Below, in pieces: positions 63,392 to 64,000 of a stretch of 64,000 bases of DNA; within the stretch, counting starts at the first letter, position 1, and the number at the start of each line of letters is the position of its first letter. Below the pieces are notes generated by a model that was given only the letters and a program-made list of their open reading frames with translations, ran no database searches and was not told the origin of the DNA. Origin of the DNA: Ignavibacteriales bacterium. GTDB taxonomy: Bacteria; Bacteroidota; Ignavibacteria; Ignavibacteriales; Ignavibacteriaceae. Position numbers and translations under genes: made by a program. Where the stretch lies: positions 141,419-205,418 of the forward strand of contig JADJIA010000007.1 in NCBI GenBank assembly GCA_016707285.1. The letters run 5' to 3'.

Positions 63392-64000
63392 CTACTTCAT
63401 AAGTACCATCTTAACCGAAAGCGATTTTGTTCTGCCTGAAATTGTATTGGTACACAAAACCTGACAGAAATACATTCCCGAAGATTCGTTGCTCATCTCA
63501 AAATCCTGTTCAAAATATCCATGACTAAGAACCCCTCTATCAATCTCCTTTACCTGTTCTCCCATTGCATTAAAAACTTTTATCACAACTTTGTTCTCTT
63601 CGGGAAGTGAAAATGTCACCTTTGTTGAAGGATTAAACGGGTTTGGGTAATTCTGTTGAATTGCATAATTCTCGGGTATTTCACCATAGATTACTTCCAC
63701 TTCATTTGAATACTCAAATTCACCGTTATAATCGATCTGTTTCAAGCGGTAATAAATAAATCCTTGTTCTGAAAGTGTTAGATCATCAAATGTAATAGAT
63801 TTTTTGTGTTACCGTTCCGTGACCTTTTGAAAAACCAATTTTCTTCCAATCGCCATTCTTAAATCTTCTTTCAATCTCAAAACCCATGTTGTTGGTTTCA
63901 GTCTCGGTTGTCCATTGAAGTGTGACTTTGTTACCTAACGGGATAGCAGAAAATGCGGATAACTCAACCGGTGTGTTTCCGCGGTTGTTGGTTTTCCATA
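63392..64000 (-). pseudogene. T9SS-cargo protein 3' end, frameshifted and cut by window edge
   Basis: The minus-strand sequence from the edge encodes NTPVELSAFSAIPLGNKVTL and later GFEIERRF, a domain that commonly precedes T9SS sorting domains. The frame then breaks at a six-T run (63800-63805; A6 on the coding strand) and stops; the next frame continues with SITFDDLTLSEQG, YYRLKQIDYNGEF, NYPNPFNPSTKVTFSLPEE and the end SSGMYFCQVLC and VKMVLMK. The two halves read as one domain, so this is either a real frameshift or a sequencing error in the homopolymer. The upstream part of the gene is outside the window. Confidence 0.75.

Overview
The window looks like chromosomal DNA of a member of the Bacteroidetes/Chlorobi (FCB) group, most likely an Ignavibacteria-type organism. 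The main evidence is two C-terminal domains of the type IX secretion (T9SS) sorting class with the NYPNPFNP motif (near 47860 and 63640), a PorV/PorQ-like protein, BatA-type membrane protein, long TonB-dependent receptors, and a complete Rnf complex next to an Nfn-type transhydrogenase. No rRNA or tRNA gene, CRISPR array, integrase or intact insertion sequence was seen. The assignment is inference from gene content, not from a marker gene.

Layout. 1-5426: edge-truncated M23 peptidase (minus), then YceH-like protein, FAD-linked oxidase and a two-subunit molybdenum hydroxylase (IorA/IorB type). 5547-10272: mostly minus-strand housekeeping genes (EamA transporter, DUF72, RmlD-like reductase, PfkB kinase) with an AI-2E-type permease on the plus strand. 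10366-13680: a secreted TPR-CHAT (caspase-like) protein. 13870-20780: an outer-membrane barrel receptor divergent from a four-gene MacAB-like efflux/ABC operon. 20961-27697: TPR protein, DAHP synthase, FAD-dependent oxidoreductase, small lipoprotein, PAS histidine kinase. 28007-33891: pyruvate dehydrogenase operon aceE-aceF-lpd. 33892-34582: a repeat-rich gap with the remains of a REP-associated Y1 transposase. 34583-39072: aconitase and a BatA/VWA protein. 39258-48098: a cell-surface locus of TonB receptor, giant T9SS cargo, PorV-like protein and a further T9SS cargo with paired FNGW modules. 48199-53272: methyltransferase-like protein, GDSL/SGNH hydrolase, parvulin-like foldase, PAP2-like membrane enzyme. 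53577-63063: rnfCDGEA, a NusG-II domain protein, apbE, rnfB, rseC-like, nfnA, nfnB. 63064-64000: repeats and a frameshifted T9SS-cargo 3' end running off the edge.

How the genes work together. The Rnf complex couples ferredoxin and NADH redox to ion transport, ApbE supplies its covalent FMN, and NfnAB links ferredoxin and NADH to NADPH, so 53577-63063 reads as one electron-balancing module. The aceEF-lpd operon and aconitase feed the TCA cycle. The 39258-48098 locus combines an importer-type receptor with T9SS-exported surface proteins.

The most unusual signal is in repeats. Short-unit tandem arrays (mostly 7-9 bp units) and GC-rich palindromes recur in the gaps, and two of them lie in frame inside aceF, in the inter-domain linkers of the E2 protein. 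A REP-like sequence occurs in inverted orientation on both sides of a decayed RAYT transposase and again 29 kb away.
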